Source of the DNA: Bacteroidales bacterium
Lineage (GTDB): Bacteria > Bacteroidota > Bacteroidia > Bacteroidales > P3
DNA length: 64,000 nucleotides
NCBI GenBank assembly: GCA_016283175.1
Contig: JAEEMK010000046.1
Coordinates: 1 to 64,000 of the forward strand
Direction of reading: 5' to 3'
The position numbers and the translations under genes are program-made. The notes under the pieces are model-generated. The model was not told the origin of the DNA. It saw only the letters and a list, made by a program, of their open reading frames with translations, and searched no databases. Position 1 is the first letter of the stretch. Each line of letters opens with the position of its first letter. Positions 53,899-62,468 of the stretch are shown piece after piece.

Positions 53899-56511
53899 CT
53901 AATAAACATAATACCCTTGGTTTGACTGGTAGTTCTCGCGCTTTTCGTATTTTACGTCGTGCAGCGAACTGGCTTTGATGTTGATAGTGAAATTCCAGCT
54001 CTTGTAATATCCGAAAGGAACCCAGTTGAAACGCATCTCCCAACAATGCAAGTCGCGATATATGTCTATGCTGGTATACGACATACCCTTGTTGGTGAAG
54101 TCATAGCCAGTCGATATGTTGAACTTCCAATTCTCTGTAAGCGAAAAATTTCCGGAGATAGATACCGAATGGGTCAAATCACGTTTGATGTTGAACCTCG
54201 CTGCATCGTAAGCACTGACATAGCTTAGCGTATAGTTCATCGAAACATTCCACGGCACCGAAAAATCGGCATACGTTCCCATCATCAGTGCCGGGCTGTA
54301 GTTATAAGGAGTCTGCATTATCGGTTTCACCATCTCTCCTTTCCCTTTGGGTGCATCCTTTTTGAAGGTATTGTTGTTCAAGCTCCACGACAGCTGGGTA
54401 CTCCAGGTCGATTGCTTCATCCTGAACAGTTTCTTCTGTGTATCCCACAGGAAGACATTGTGCTTGTTGCCCAAAGTGTCGATCTCATATGGCGAGAACG
54501 AACCCGAATAGTTCACAACCAACATTTTGAACAGCGTGGTACGACCCGACACATTCAAATCCGACCAGTTCAGCGAGTCGCGCGCCAGGTCATAATTCAT
54601 CGACAGCGACAGATTCTCTATCAACATCACTTTCTTCAGCTCGTCACTGGTATCTCTCAACGGTTTTATCTTTGCTTCCAAGTTGTTGCCTATCGAAAAG
54701 CCTATTTGTCCCGAACGTCCGTCAGCAGGGCCACCGTATAGGCTCTGCTCGAAGATCGAATAGCGGTGTACGTAGCCCGTGGTGTCAGTATATGATTTCC
54801 AGTATCCGAACTGGTCGCTGCCGAAGTCGGGCCTGTAGTTGAATGACAGACTCGGATTGACGACGTGACGCAACGCCTTCAGCGGACCGTATTTAAAGTT
54901 GAACATACCGTATATGCGGGTCGACAACGACGAATTGAACGCTACATCGCGATTGGCGCGGAAACCTCTTATAGTGTCTATCCTCAACGTTCCTGTCGAG
55001 TCGATGGACTTGTCAATTGTCGACCAATGCCATCGCTCGTTGTATGTCAGCGAATTGGTCCAGTTGAAGAACTTCAGCACTTTTAATGTGCTCTGTATTG
55101 GTATTCTGTTGCTTATACCGTACTGCATCTGGTTAAGCACACTCTTCTTCAACAGATTGGTATCCTGTGCATTCAGGTTGTTGGATCCCTCCATAACATA
55201 CGACATCGAAATGTTCTCATACCAGCGGTATGCACCCGACGGCATCTTGCGGCGGAAAGGATAGAACGTGTTACTGCTCAGCGACAACGACGGCAACTGT
55301 ATGTTCATCAAGCCCGTTTGTATGTTGTACGATTCGCGAGCCGACAATGCCAAATTAAACCACGAACCAAGCGAAGTGGTGTAGCTTATGCTTGATGTCG
55401 TAGTGCTGTTGAAGTAATCCGACGAATTGGTGGTGTTGCGGTTATAGTTGCGGCTGATAAGATTCACATTTGCCGAGAATCGGCTGTTTGGATTGGCTTT
55501 GGCATCCTGGTCGTGACGCCACGTCACCTTGAAGTCGCCATACTTGTTGTACGTGTTGGTGTCGCCCCTTATGCCCGTCTTTGTAATGCCGTATCGGATA
55601 TCGAAATTACCCTTGTACTTATAACGACGGTAATAGTTAGACTTTGCCTCCGCTGCCCAACTCAGGTTGGTGTATATCTCTCCTATCAGCGCAAGGTCGA
55701 TGAAGTCGTTGATAGCAAAGTAGTAACCACCATCCTTCAGATAGTATCCCCTGCCGTTCATCCATCCGTACGATGGCAGCAGTATACCCGATGTGCGGTC
55801 GTGCGCCAGAGGGAAAAAAGCAAACGGCAACGCCAGCGGCGTAGGCACATCCTCGATGGTGACATATGCCGGGCCGGTAACAATCTTGTCGTTGGTAATC
55901 AGCTTCGATTCAGTGAAGTTGATGGCAAAATGAGGATGGGCATAGTTGCAGGTTGTATACTGGCCGCTACTCAAATACATCACCGAATCGTTGATTTTCT
56001 TAATCTTGTCGCCGTGCAAATAGCCATCGCCTTCTTGGGTTATAACACCGTGTATCAACCCCTTCCCACTTTTGTAATTATATGTCAAGGTGTCAGCGTG
56101 ATATTCCGTTTCGCCCTGTTTGAAGACAGGGCGCCCCTTGTATTTTCCCGTACTGTCGACAACACCGCTGGCGTGCAGCTGCTGACGGTTGAAGTCCAGC
56201 TCCACGGCATCGGCCTTAAGGTTCATATTTTCAAAGTCGATTTCACCATCGTGATAAAGGTAGGCACGCTTCGACTCAAGATCAATAGCAACCGAATCGA
56301 CAGCTTTGTACGAAACAATCTCCTTCACAGCATCTTTCGACAGTGGCATCAAGTTGACTGCTTTCTTTACCGAATCGGCAACAGCCATAGAATCAGCCTT
56401 GTGCACACCCACGGAAACCGTATCCTGAGCCAAAGCAGACTTTCCTCCCACTGTGAAAAACAACGACAGTAGAAAACAAAGTTGAAAATAATATTTTTTT
56501 CTGATACTCAA
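53899..56511 (-). CDS. lptD: LPS-assembly protein LptD
   Basis: An outer-membrane barrel that inserts lipopolysaccharide in the outer leaflet. 870 residues. It starts with TTG at 56511: the signal peptide MSIRKKYYFQLCFLLSLFF...AQ begins right there, an in-frame TAA lies two codons upstream, and no ATG is close. The N-terminal part is OstA-like (AYLYHDGEIDFENMNLKADA, LDFNRQQLHASGVVDSTGKY, KQGETEYHADTLTYNYKSGK). The barrel starts after the PTPLALPFAFFPL region and ends near KASSLHDVKYEKRENYQSNQ. It is divergent from an amidase gene and shares a promoter region with it. Confidence 0.9.
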   Translation of the reverse strand: MSIRKKYYFQLCFLLSLFFTVGGKSALAQDTVSVGVHKADSMAVADSVKKAVNLMPLSKDAVKEIVSYKAVDSVAIDLESKRAYLYHDGEIDFENMNLKADAVELDFNRQQLHASGVVDSTGKYKGRPVFKQGETEYHADTLTYNYKSGKGLIHGVITQEGDGYLHGDKIKKINDSVMYLSSGQYTTCNYAHPHFAINFTESKLITNDKIVTGPAYVTIEDVPTPLALPFAFFPLAHDRTSGILLPSYGWMNGRGYYLKDGGYYFAINDFIDLALIGEIYTNLSWAAEAKSNYYRRYKYKGNFDIRYGITKTGIRGDTNTYNKYGDFKVTWRHDQDAKANPNSRFSANVNLISRNYNRNTTNSSDYFNSTTTSSISYTTSLGSWFNLALSARESYNIQTGLMNIQLPSLSLSSNTFYPFRRKMPSGAYRWYENISMSYVMEGSNNLNAQDTNLLKKSVLNQMQYGISNRIPIQSTLKVLKFFNWTNSLTYNERWHWSTIDKSIDSTGTLRIDTIRGFRANRDVAFNSSLSTRIYGMFNFKYGPLKALRHVVNPSLSFNYRPDFGSDQFGYWKSYTDTTGYVHRYSIFEQSLYGGPADGRSGQIGFSIGNNLEAKIKPLRDTSDELKKVMLIENLSLSMNYDLARDSLNWSDLNVSGRTTLFKMLVVNYSGSFSPYEIDTLGNKHNVFLWDTQKKLFRMKQSTWSTQLSWSLNNNTFKKDAPKGKGEMVKPIMQTPYNYSPALMMGTYADFSVPWNVSMNYTLSYVSAYDAARFNIKRDLTHSVSISGNFSLTENWKFNISTGYDFTNKGMSYTSIDIYRDLHCWEMRFNWVPFGYYKSWNFTINIKASSLHDVKYEKRENYQSNQGYYVY

Positions 56512-56526
56512 TATTTAAAAAATTAG

Positions 56527-56534
56527 TATCTTTG
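56527..56534 (+). promoter_or_regulatory. -7 element of the amidase operon (face to face with lptD)
   Basis: TATCTTTG matches TAnnTTTG, and its start point would lie near 56541, giving a leader of about 60 bases. It forms the left arm of a 10-bp inverted repeat (TATCTTTGCA 56527-56536 / TGCAAAGATA 56546-56555). Confidence 0.45.
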
Positions 56535-56547
56535 CAATTTCAAAGTG

Positions 56548-56555
56548 CAAAGATA
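56548..56555 (-). promoter_or_regulatory. -7 element of lptD (face to face with the amidase)
   Basis: CAAAGATA on the plus strand reads TATCTTTG on the minus strand. Both start points would fall near 56541, so the two promoters overlap each other completely. Confidence 0.45.
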
Positions 56556-56600
56556 GTATAATTTGCGCAATCCATAAAAACAAAAAATACACATCTGTAA

Positions 56601-57923
56601 ATGAAGCGTTTATTAGTATTTTTCATTGCGTTGTTCATCGTCTCGGGCGTTGCTTTTTCACAAAAAAGAGAACCCGGAAAAGTAAAAACTCTGGTCATCG
56701 ACCCCGGCCACGGCGGCGACAAGCCCGGTGCATTGGGCAAACATTGCCAGGAAAAAGAGCTCACTCTCTCCATTGCCAAGAAATTCGGCAAACTGGTCGA
56801 GGACAACTATCCTGATGTCAATGTCATCTACACTCGCACCACCGACGTCGACGTAGCTCTTGCCGAGCGTGCTAATATCGCCAACCGTGCCAAAGCCGAC
56901 CTTTTTATATCAATCCACATCAACTCTCACCCAACATCTGTGCCGGTTGGTATGGAAACCTACGTAATGGGTCTTTCGCGAAGCCGTGCCAATATGGAAG
57001 TTGCAAAGAAAGAGAATGCCGACATCCTGCTCGAAGACGGCTACAAAGACAACAGTGCCTACAAAGGATTCGACCCCAATTCGCCTGAAAGCTACGTGAT
57101 GTTTGCTATGTATCAAAATGCATATATCGACAAAAGCCTGAATTTTGCACAATTTACTCAAGACCAATACAAATCAGCCATCAAAACCACCAACCGCGGT
57201 GTCAAGCAGGCCGAGTTCTTCGTGCTCTACAAGACTGCTATGCCAGCCGTTCTTACCGAGGTGGGTTTCATTAGCAACCCCACCGAGGAAGCTTATATGA
57301 TGTCCGACGAAGGACAGGCGACCATAGCAGTGTGTCTGCTCAACGCCTTCGCAAACTACAAGGCTCAGGAGGAAAACTCCGTCAAACCCAAGAAAATGGA
57401 GATCGACCTGCCGGGATACGGCAAAAACAAAGGCAAGAAACCCGCACCTCAAGGCGATGCTGTTGCCGACAGCACCCTGAAGGCACAGATGCAGCAAGAC
57501 GATGCACTGGCCACAACAATACTCCAGTCGCAAGGCGAAGAGGCTCCAAAAGCCAATGTCGATATGCCCGAAAAGAACGTCCCGCCTTCAATCGAGCCAT
57601 TCCGTCAGGAGGAGCCTGAAATTATCACCGTCGTTCGCAAAGATGAAGTTGTCGTCGAGGGTGTCACCTACCGTGTGCAGTTCCTCACCAGCGAAAAAGA
57701 GCTGAAAGACGGCGCCAAGGAGTTCAAAGGCGTCACCGACTACCAGCTCTACAAACAGGACGGCGTATGCCGCTACACCATAGGCAACGAGACCACCATA
57801 GCCCGAGCAAAGAACCTCCAGTCGGAAATGCGCCAAAAAGGCTTCAAGGATGCCTTCGTCATTGCTTTCTACAACGGCAAACGAATCAGCCTGCAAGAGG
57901 CTCGCGAATTGCAAGAGCAATAA
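56601..57923 (+). CDS. N-acetylmuramoyl-L-alanine amidase with SPOR-like C-terminus
   Basis: A 440-residue exported zinc enzyme that removes stem peptides from peptidoglycan. It has a signal peptide (MKRLLVFFIALFIVSGVAFSQ). The Amidase_3 domain covers about 28-240; Zn and catalytic residues are visible in IDPGHGGD (His37), EKELTLS (Glu about 53), ISIHINSH (the His) and TEVGFISNP (Glu). A linker rich in Pro/Lys/Gln (about 250-345) leads to a C-terminal SPOR-like domain (about 350-440, VEGVTYRVQFLTSEKELKDG), which may bind denuded glycan at the septum. It starts a plus-strand operon. Confidence 0.92.
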   Translation: MKRLLVFFIALFIVSGVAFSQKREPGKVKTLVIDPGHGGDKPGALGKHCQEKELTLSIAKKFGKLVEDNYPDVNVIYTRTTDVDVALAERANIANRAKADLFISIHINSHPTSVPVGMETYVMGLSRSRANMEVAKKENADILLEDGYKDNSAYKGFDPNSPESYVMFAMYQNAYIDKSLNFAQFTQDQYKSAIKTTNRGVKQAEFFVLYKTAMPAVLTEVGFISNPTEEAYMMSDEGQATIAVCLLNAFANYKAQEENSVKPKKMEIDLPGYGKNKGKKPAPQGDAVADSTLKAQMQQDDALATTILQSQGEEAPKANVDMPEKNVPPSIEPFRQEEPEIITVVRKDEVVVEGVTYRVQFLTSEKELKDGAKEFKGVTDYQLYKQDGVCRYTIGNETTIARAKNLQSEMRQKGFKDAFVIAFYNGKRISLQEARELQEQ

Positions 57924-57949
57924 AACCAACACACAACCACGACAATAAA

Positions 57950-58654
57950 GTGTTAGAAGTAAACAATATCACCAAACTCTACGGCAGCCAGCGTGCCCTC
58001 GACAGCGTAAGCTTCTCCGTCAACACTGGCGAAATAGTAGGACTGTTGGGACCAAACGGTGCCGGCAAGTCCACTCTGATGAAAATCATCACCTGCTTCA
58101 TCCCGCCTTCGGAAGGCGAAGTGAAAGTATGCGGCTACAGCATCTTCGACCAGCCACAGCAAGTCTGCGCCTGCATAGGCTATCTGCCCGAACACAACCC
58201 GCTCTACACCGAGATGTACATCCCCGAGTTCCTGCGCTTCATCGCTGACATCCACAAAGTCAAGAACAGCCGCCAGCGCGTCGACGAGATGATACAACTC
58301 ACAGGTCTCGAACCAGAACTGGGCAAGAAAATAGGCGCACTCTCCAAAGGCTACCGTCAGCGCGTGGGACTGGCACAGGCTATGATCCACGACCCAAAGG
58401 TGCTTATCCTCGACGAGCCAACTACAGGCTTGGATCCCAACCAGCTGGAAGAGATTCGCAAAGTCATACGCGAAGCCGGAAAAAGCAAAATAGTGCTGCT
58501 CTCGACACACATTATGCAGGAAGTCGAAGCAATGTGCAGCCGAGCCGTCATCATCAACCACGGCCGCATCGTCGCCGACAACAGCATCGACCAACTCAAA
58601 GCGCAAGGCCACGACAGTCTCGAACAAATTTTCCACAAACTCACAAAAGACTGA
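57950..58654 (+). CDS. ABC transporter ATP-binding protein, GldA-like
   Basis: A 234-residue ATPase. GTG at 57950 is chosen because the family starts VLEVNNITKLYG; the longer upstream frame overlaps the amidase and has no family match. Walker A GPNGAGKST is at 34-42, the signature LSKGYRQR at 131-138, Walker B VLILDEPT at 151-158 and the switch His187 (LSTHI). The part FDQPQQVCACIGYLPEHNPLY resembles GldA of gliding Bacteroidota. It is shorter than typical GldA (about 300 residues): it stops after LEQIFHKLTKD. No permease gene is in the window. It follows the amidase by 26 bp. Confidence 0.88.
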   Translation: MLEVNNITKLYGSQRALDSVSFSVNTGEIVGLLGPNGAGKSTLMKIITCFIPPSEGEVKVCGYSIFDQPQQVCACIGYLPEHNPLYTEMYIPEFLRFIADIHKVKNSRQRVDEMIQLTGLEPELGKKIGALSKGYRQRVGLAQAMIHDPKVLILDEPTTGLDPNQLEEIRKVIREAGKSKIVLLSTHIMQEVEAMCSRAVIINHGRIVADNSIDQLKAQGHDSLEQIFHKLTKD

Positions 58655-58711
58655 ACAATTTGAAAAAGCACTGTCCATCTTTAATTCTTTAACCTTTAAA
58701 CTTTACCACCA

Positions 58712-59551
58712 ATGACCCGTCAAGATCTTATCGCAACAATACGACGCAAGAAATCATTCCTCTGCGTGGGACTCGATACCGACATCCGCAAAATGCCGCA
58801 ACATCTTCAGAATGAAGAAGACGGCATTTTCCTTTTCAACAAAGCCATCATCGACGCCACACTGCCCTACACCGTGGCCTACAAACCCAATCTGGCCTTC
58901 TACGAGTCGGCAGGAATCAAGGGTCTAATTCAACTCAAAAAAACTATGGACTATCTCCATAGCCTTGAAGACAAAGCATTTACCATCGCCGATGCCAAGC
59001 GCGGCGACATTGGAAACACCTCGCAGCAATATGCCAAAGCGTTTCTCGACCCCGAAGGCGACTTCAACTTCGACTCGATGACCATAGCACCCTATATGGG
59101 CGAGGATTCCGTCACGCCTTTCACCGTCTACGACGGCAAATGGGTTATCCTGCTGGCACTTACCTCCAACAAAGGTGCCTTCGACTTCCAGTATATGGTC
59201 GACCAGACCGACGGACGCCATCTCTTCGAGCGCGTTCTCGAAACTTCGCAGAAATGGGGCAACTCAGACAATATGATGTACGTGGTAGGAGCTACCAAAG
59301 CAGATATGCTTACCACCGTAAGAAGCATAGTACCAAATAGTTTCCTGCTTGTGCCCGGTGTCGGCGCACAGGGCGGCAGCCTCAGCGAAGTGTGTCGCTA
59401 CGGTCTCAACAGCGACTGCGGCCTGCTCGTCAACTCGTCGCGCGGCATCATCTATGCCTCCAACGGAACCGATTTCGCACAGCGCGCCGCCGAGGAAGCA
59501 TCCAAACTGCAACAGCAAATGGCTGAAGAACTTCAACGGATAAACCTTTAA
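58712..59551 (+). CDS. pyrF: Orotidine-5'-phosphate decarboxylase
   Basis: Last step of UMP synthesis. 279 residues, of the larger type found in Bacteroidota. [17 protein letters not shown] is near the N-terminus, and the catalytic set is in [17 protein letters not shown] (Asp94, Lys96, Asp99). [18 protein letters not shown] and [13 protein letters not shown] are the phosphate-binding loops. ATG start. It lies 57 bp after the ABC ATPase, probably in the same transcript. Confidence 0.95.
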   Translation: MTRQDLIATIRRKKSFLCVGLDTDIRKMPQHLQNEEDGIFLFNKAIIDATLPYTVAYKPNLAFYESAGIKGLIQLKKTMDYLHSLEDKAFTIADAKRGDIGNTSQQYAKAFLDPEGDFNFDSMTIAPYMGEDSVTPFTVYDGKWVILLALTSNKGAFDFQYMVDQTDGRHLFERVLETSQKWGNSDNMMYVVGATKADMLTTVRSIVPNSFLLVPGVGAQGGSLSEVCRYGLNSDCGLLVNSSRGIIYASNGTDFAQRAAEEASKLQQQMAEELQRINL

Positions 59552-59619
59552 CAACCATTAGGATAAAAATCCATAGAATCAGCCTATTAGCCAATACTTA
59601 ACAGCCAAACACACTAACC

Positions 59620-60135
59620 GTGGACAACAATCTTGAACAACAGATATTCAAAGCACGCCGCCGAAGTTTACGCATACTCCTTGTTCTCAGCATTATAGGT
59701 TCCGGTTCATACTTCCTGAGCCATCTGATGACAGGACTGACCCTGCCTTTTCTTAAGACAATGTACGAATCTGGTTCTATGACATTTCCAAGCGAAATGA
59801 CTGTCTTCGTAGAACAGCTGTTCGAAACGCCGCGTTCCTTTTTCCTCTGCAGTGCATTACTCTACGGCCTTTCGCTGGCAGGCGTCATACTGATGTGGAA
59901 CCTGCGCAAAAGCGGCTTCCACCTCTACACACTGGCACAGCTGCTGATACTGCTCGTAACGCTGCTCTTCCTCGGCCGCGAGCGGGTGCCGCTAGGCGAC
60001 ATAATGTTCACCCTGCTTTTCATAACATACTATTACGTAGCCCTTCGCAACCTCGGTGTCTTCTCAAAAGGGTCAGAAGTCCAGACCAGCACAGACGAAA
60101 ACGAGGAGGACAGCAGCGAAGAGAATGAAAGCTGA
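59620..60135 (+). CDS. Small membrane protein of unknown function
   Basis: A 171-residue inner-membrane protein. Four hydrophobic segments are visible (about 20-40 LRILLVLSIIGSGSYFLSH; 75-95 FFLCSALLYGLSLAGVILMW; 103-120 YTLAQLLILLVTLLFLG; 125-145 IMFTLLFITYYYVALRNL). The C-terminus is acidic (DENEEDSSEENES). GTG is the start at 59620, with no ATG before residue 36. I recognise no family. It follows pyrF by 68 bp and ends in a strong terminator, so it closes the amidase operon. Confidence 0.75.
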   Translation: MDNNLEQQIFKARRRSLRILLVLSIIGSGSYFLSHLMTGLTLPFLKTMYESGSMTFPSEMTVFVEQLFETPRSFFLCSALLYGLSLAGVILMWNLRKSGFHLYTLAQLLILLVTLLFLGRERVPLGDIMFTLLFITYYYVALRNLGVFSKGSEVQTSTDENEEDSSEENES

Positions 60136-60164
60136 CATCATCAAAAAACACATTCCTTTACTAT

Positions 60165-60190
60165 GCACGTTGCCATACGTGCTTTTTTTT
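60165..60190 (+). terminator. Terminator of the amidase-gldA-like-pyrF operon
   Basis: A 6-bp stem GCACGT / ACGTGC (60165-60170, 60177-60182) is followed by eight T. Confidence 0.75.
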
Positions 60191-60240
60191 AACTGCAATT
60201 GCCAATAATCATTCTTATTGATTGCCGGCAATTGCAGTTA
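60190..60240. repeat. 14-bp inverted repeat with 23-base spacer
   Basis: TAACTGCAATTGCC (60190-60203) and GGCAATTGCAGTTA (60227-60240) are perfect complements, starting right at the end of the terminator T run. The function is not known. Confidence 0.75.
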
Positions 60241-60380
60241 GCATATCGTTTTTTGTGACCTTACGTCGGGGAAAAGCATCATCCCGGACATCAATCAACT
60301 GATTACTTGAAAATTAAGCAGCTCCACGTTTCAAAATGCACCTTGATGTCCTTTGACTGTGCAAAGCATATACCAACACT

Positions 60381-60479
60381 GGCACTTGTACAGTACTTGT
60401 ACAGTATATGTACAGTATATGTACGCTTCTAAAGCGTACATATACTGTACAAGTACTGTACATATACTGTACATATGCC
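60381..60479. repeat. TGTACA palindromic element, copy C
   Basis: 99 bp with eight sites of the TGTACA/CGTACA type, again 11 bp apart within each arm (starts 60387, 60398, 60409, 60420 and 60435, 60446, 60457, 60468). The centre is GCTT-CTA-AAGC. The order of the unit variants (GTACTTG, GTATATG) differs between the arms, and the left end reads GGCACTTG and not GGCATATG. The right flank AGGGAAAGTGTATCGAAAAG is similar to the other copies but less exact. Confidence 0.88.
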
Positions 60480-60759
60480 AGGGAAAGTGTATCGAAAAGA
60501 ACGTTTAGAGCATAAAAAAATGGATATGAAACATTATAATTGACGAAACATCGTAACGTCGAAAAAAAACCGTCTGCTTCACCACAGCATAGCACACACT
60601 GTTTTTTAGTTTTATTTTCAACGGAAAAGACAAAACCGAAAAAAAATTCAGATATCCAAAAAAAGTATCAACCAGCACTTTACAGCCTCAGATAGGGTTT
60701 TCCCAGAAAAAACCGGAAAATTAGGTTGCCTGTTCGGGTTTTACTTGTGAATGTGTCGG

Positions 60760-60767
60760 TACTTTTG
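60760..60767 (+). promoter_or_regulatory. -7 element of the serine-rich secreted protein
   Basis: TACTTTTG matches TAnnTTTG; the leader is about 40 bases. No strong -33 element at normal spacing. Confidence 0.45.
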
Positions 60768-60813
60768 CACTGTGAAAAACCGAACAATAAACAGCAAAAA
60801 GAAGGGATACATT

Positions 60814-61953
60814 ATGAAAACAAACAAATTGATAGCAATTCTTGCACTCGGAACCGTCCTCAGCATCACTCCGGCCTTCGCACAGGGCCGCGGCGGCGGT
60901 TCGCGTGGCGGTGGACACAGTTCATCGTCGAGCTCGCGTGGCGGCGCCAGCCACAGTTCCTCGTCGTCCAGTTCACGCAGCAGCAGTTCATTCTCAAGCT
61001 CCAGTTCGCGAAGCAGCAGCTCCTACTCCGGTTCGTCGCGAAGCAGCAACCGTGGCAGCTCGTTCTCAAGCTCGCCGCGCAGCAGCAGTTCCTACAGCGG
61101 CAGCAACCGCGGCACGTCGGTGACACGCCCATCGTCAGGCAGCCGCAGCGGCTCCACCACCTATCGTGGCAACTCGGCAGGCAACGACCGCGGCACCTAC
61201 AGCAACTCGCGCTCGTCGATAGGCGCACCGCGCAGCACTTCGCCAAGCGACCGCAGCTACAACTCGTCGTTGAGAGGCCGTGACAATGAGCGTCCGTCGC
61301 GCGGCGGCACAGTCGACAACGGCAGAGGTCGTGGCAACGACACCCCCAATGCCGGCGGCCGCGGCGGCCGTCCAGGCACACCGTCGACACAGGGCACTCC
61401 GGGAGGTCCCATCACGGCAGGACGCGGCACAGTGCATCGCCAAGACAACCCGGGCCACACCTTTGCCCGCCCCGGCCACCCAGGCCCTATGCCCCCATCA
61501 CACCGTCCTATGCATCCCGCTCCATACTTCCACCATCCCTATCACCACGGCATCATCCATATGCGCCCCATTTTCTGGCACCCCGTGCCGCCGCGCCCCA
61601 TCTTCTGGCCGGGATTCTGGGTCTACTGCAACTCCTACTGGTATGACTATCACGTCACCGACGTCGTTGTGGTACACAAATACGTCCACGATACCTACAA
61701 CGTCGACCTCGTCAGCTACGCTGTCAGCGGCGACATAATGTACGCCATCGTCAACGATGTGGACGGCAACACCTACCTGCAGGTCTTCGACCAGAACGAC
61801 AAGGTGCTGGCCGAACAGAAAATCAGCAGCCGCTACATCAAGACCGAGATAGACCGCGACAACGGCGGATGCTGGATCTTCAAGAAAAGAGACAAAGACC
61901 CGATGCTGTTCCTCTATACCGGCGGCGAACTCCTGATTTACGAGGCAGACTAA
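60814..61953 (+). CDS. Secreted protein with Ser/Arg/Gly-rich and Pro/His-rich low-complexity region
   Basis: A 379-residue exported protein of unknown function. ATG 60814 is chosen because the signal peptide MKTNKLIAILALGTVLSITP...AQ follows; an earlier in-frame codon would add 21 residues across the promoter leader. Residues about 25-210 are almost only Ser, Arg, Gly, Asn and Thr (SSSYSGSSRSSNRGSSFSSS). Residues about 215-265 are Pro/His-rich (HPAPYFHHPYHHGIIHMRP). The last 110 residues look folded (VWVVHKYV-like strands, NVDLVSYAVSGDIMYAIVND, YLQVFDQNDKVLAEQKISSR). The high GC of this gene differs sharply from its right neighbour. The low-complexity part may be a flexible spacer, or may bind metal through the His cluster (inference). 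Confidence 0.75.
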   Translation: MKTNKLIAILALGTVLSITPAFAQGRGGGSRGGGHSSSSSSRGGASHSSSSSSSRSSSSFSSSSSRSSSSYSGSSRSSNRGSSFSSSPRSSSSYSGSNRGTSVTRPSSGSRSGSTTYRGNSAGNDRGTYSNSRSSIGAPRSTSPSDRSYNSSLRGRDNERPSRGGTVDNGRGRGNDTPNAGGRGGRPGTPSTQGTPGGPITAGRGTVHRQDNPGHTFARPGHPGPMPPSHRPMHPAPYFHHPYHHGIIHMRPIFWHPVPPRPIFWPGFWVYCNSYWYDYHVTDVVVVHKYVHDTYNVDLVSYAVSGDIMYAIVNDVDGNTYLQVFDQNDKVLAEQKISSRYIKTEIDRDNGGCWIFKKRDKDPMLFLYTGGELLIYEAD

Positions 61954-62097
61954 GCTCAAGATCAACCACTAAACCCTAAGACAATTGGTTATTATACATA
62001 AACGATGCTGAACGGTTTCTGAGTAAGAAAGCATCATAAGTCGAACAAAACACCTTGTCAATCACACGCTCAGAAATAATTTAATGTTGTTCGAAGA

Positions 62098-62130
62098 AAG
62101 AGGCGGCCGTGCGGCCGCCTCTTCTCGTTT
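62098..62130 (+). terminator. Terminator of the serine-rich protein gene
   Basis: A 10-bp GC-rich stem (AGAGGCGGCC 62099-62108, GGCCGCCTCT 62113-62122) is followed by TCTCGTTTT. It lies 145 bases after the stop. Confidence 0.75.
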
Positions 62131-62371
62131 TACAGCCTTAAAAAACATTATTTGAAAAAAAATTTTCATCTACGTGTTACTTTTCGCCGTTTTTTGCATC
62201 TAATATATAAAAGAGGGGAAAATTATCACAAAATAAAACGATATTTCGTGTATCCCATCTGAAACACACGAATGGCCACGAATCAACCCTAATTTATGGT
62301 TAATTAATGATAATTCGTGTTTAAGTTTAAATAGAAAATGTAACACAAAAGATAAAAAAACGCAAAAAAAA

Positions 62372-62402
62372 TTGTTTTTCCCAGATAAAAAGTGTATTTT
62401 TG
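62372..62402 (+). promoter_or_regulatory. Promoter of the unknown secreted proteins
   Basis: TTG (62372-62374), 20 bases and TATTTTTG (62395-62402) fit the Bacteroidota promoter. The leader is about 60 bases. Confidence 0.55.
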
Positions 62403-62468
62403 CAGTTGGAATATTTTGTTGAAATTGCTCTCAATATGATTGTTTAATCATCTAAAATACAAAATGTT

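Larger units (their letters stand above)
60136..60813. other. Intergenic region with terminator, inverted repeat and palindrome C
   Basis: 678 bases without a gene. From the left it holds the operon terminator (60165-60190), a separate 14-bp inverted repeat (60190-60240), the TGTACA palindrome copy C (60381-60479), an AT-rich stretch, and the promoter of the serine-rich protein. Confidence 0.6.
61954..62468. other. AT-rich intergenic region before the unknown secreted proteins
   Basis: 515 bases without a gene; it holds a terminator and a promoter. The rest is AT-rich, and nothing else was recognised. Confidence 0.6.

Noticed and set aside
61280-61738. Alternative frames within the serine-rich gene
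   Set aside because: GC-rich repeats open all frames; only the annotated one has a signal peptide, promoter and terminator.
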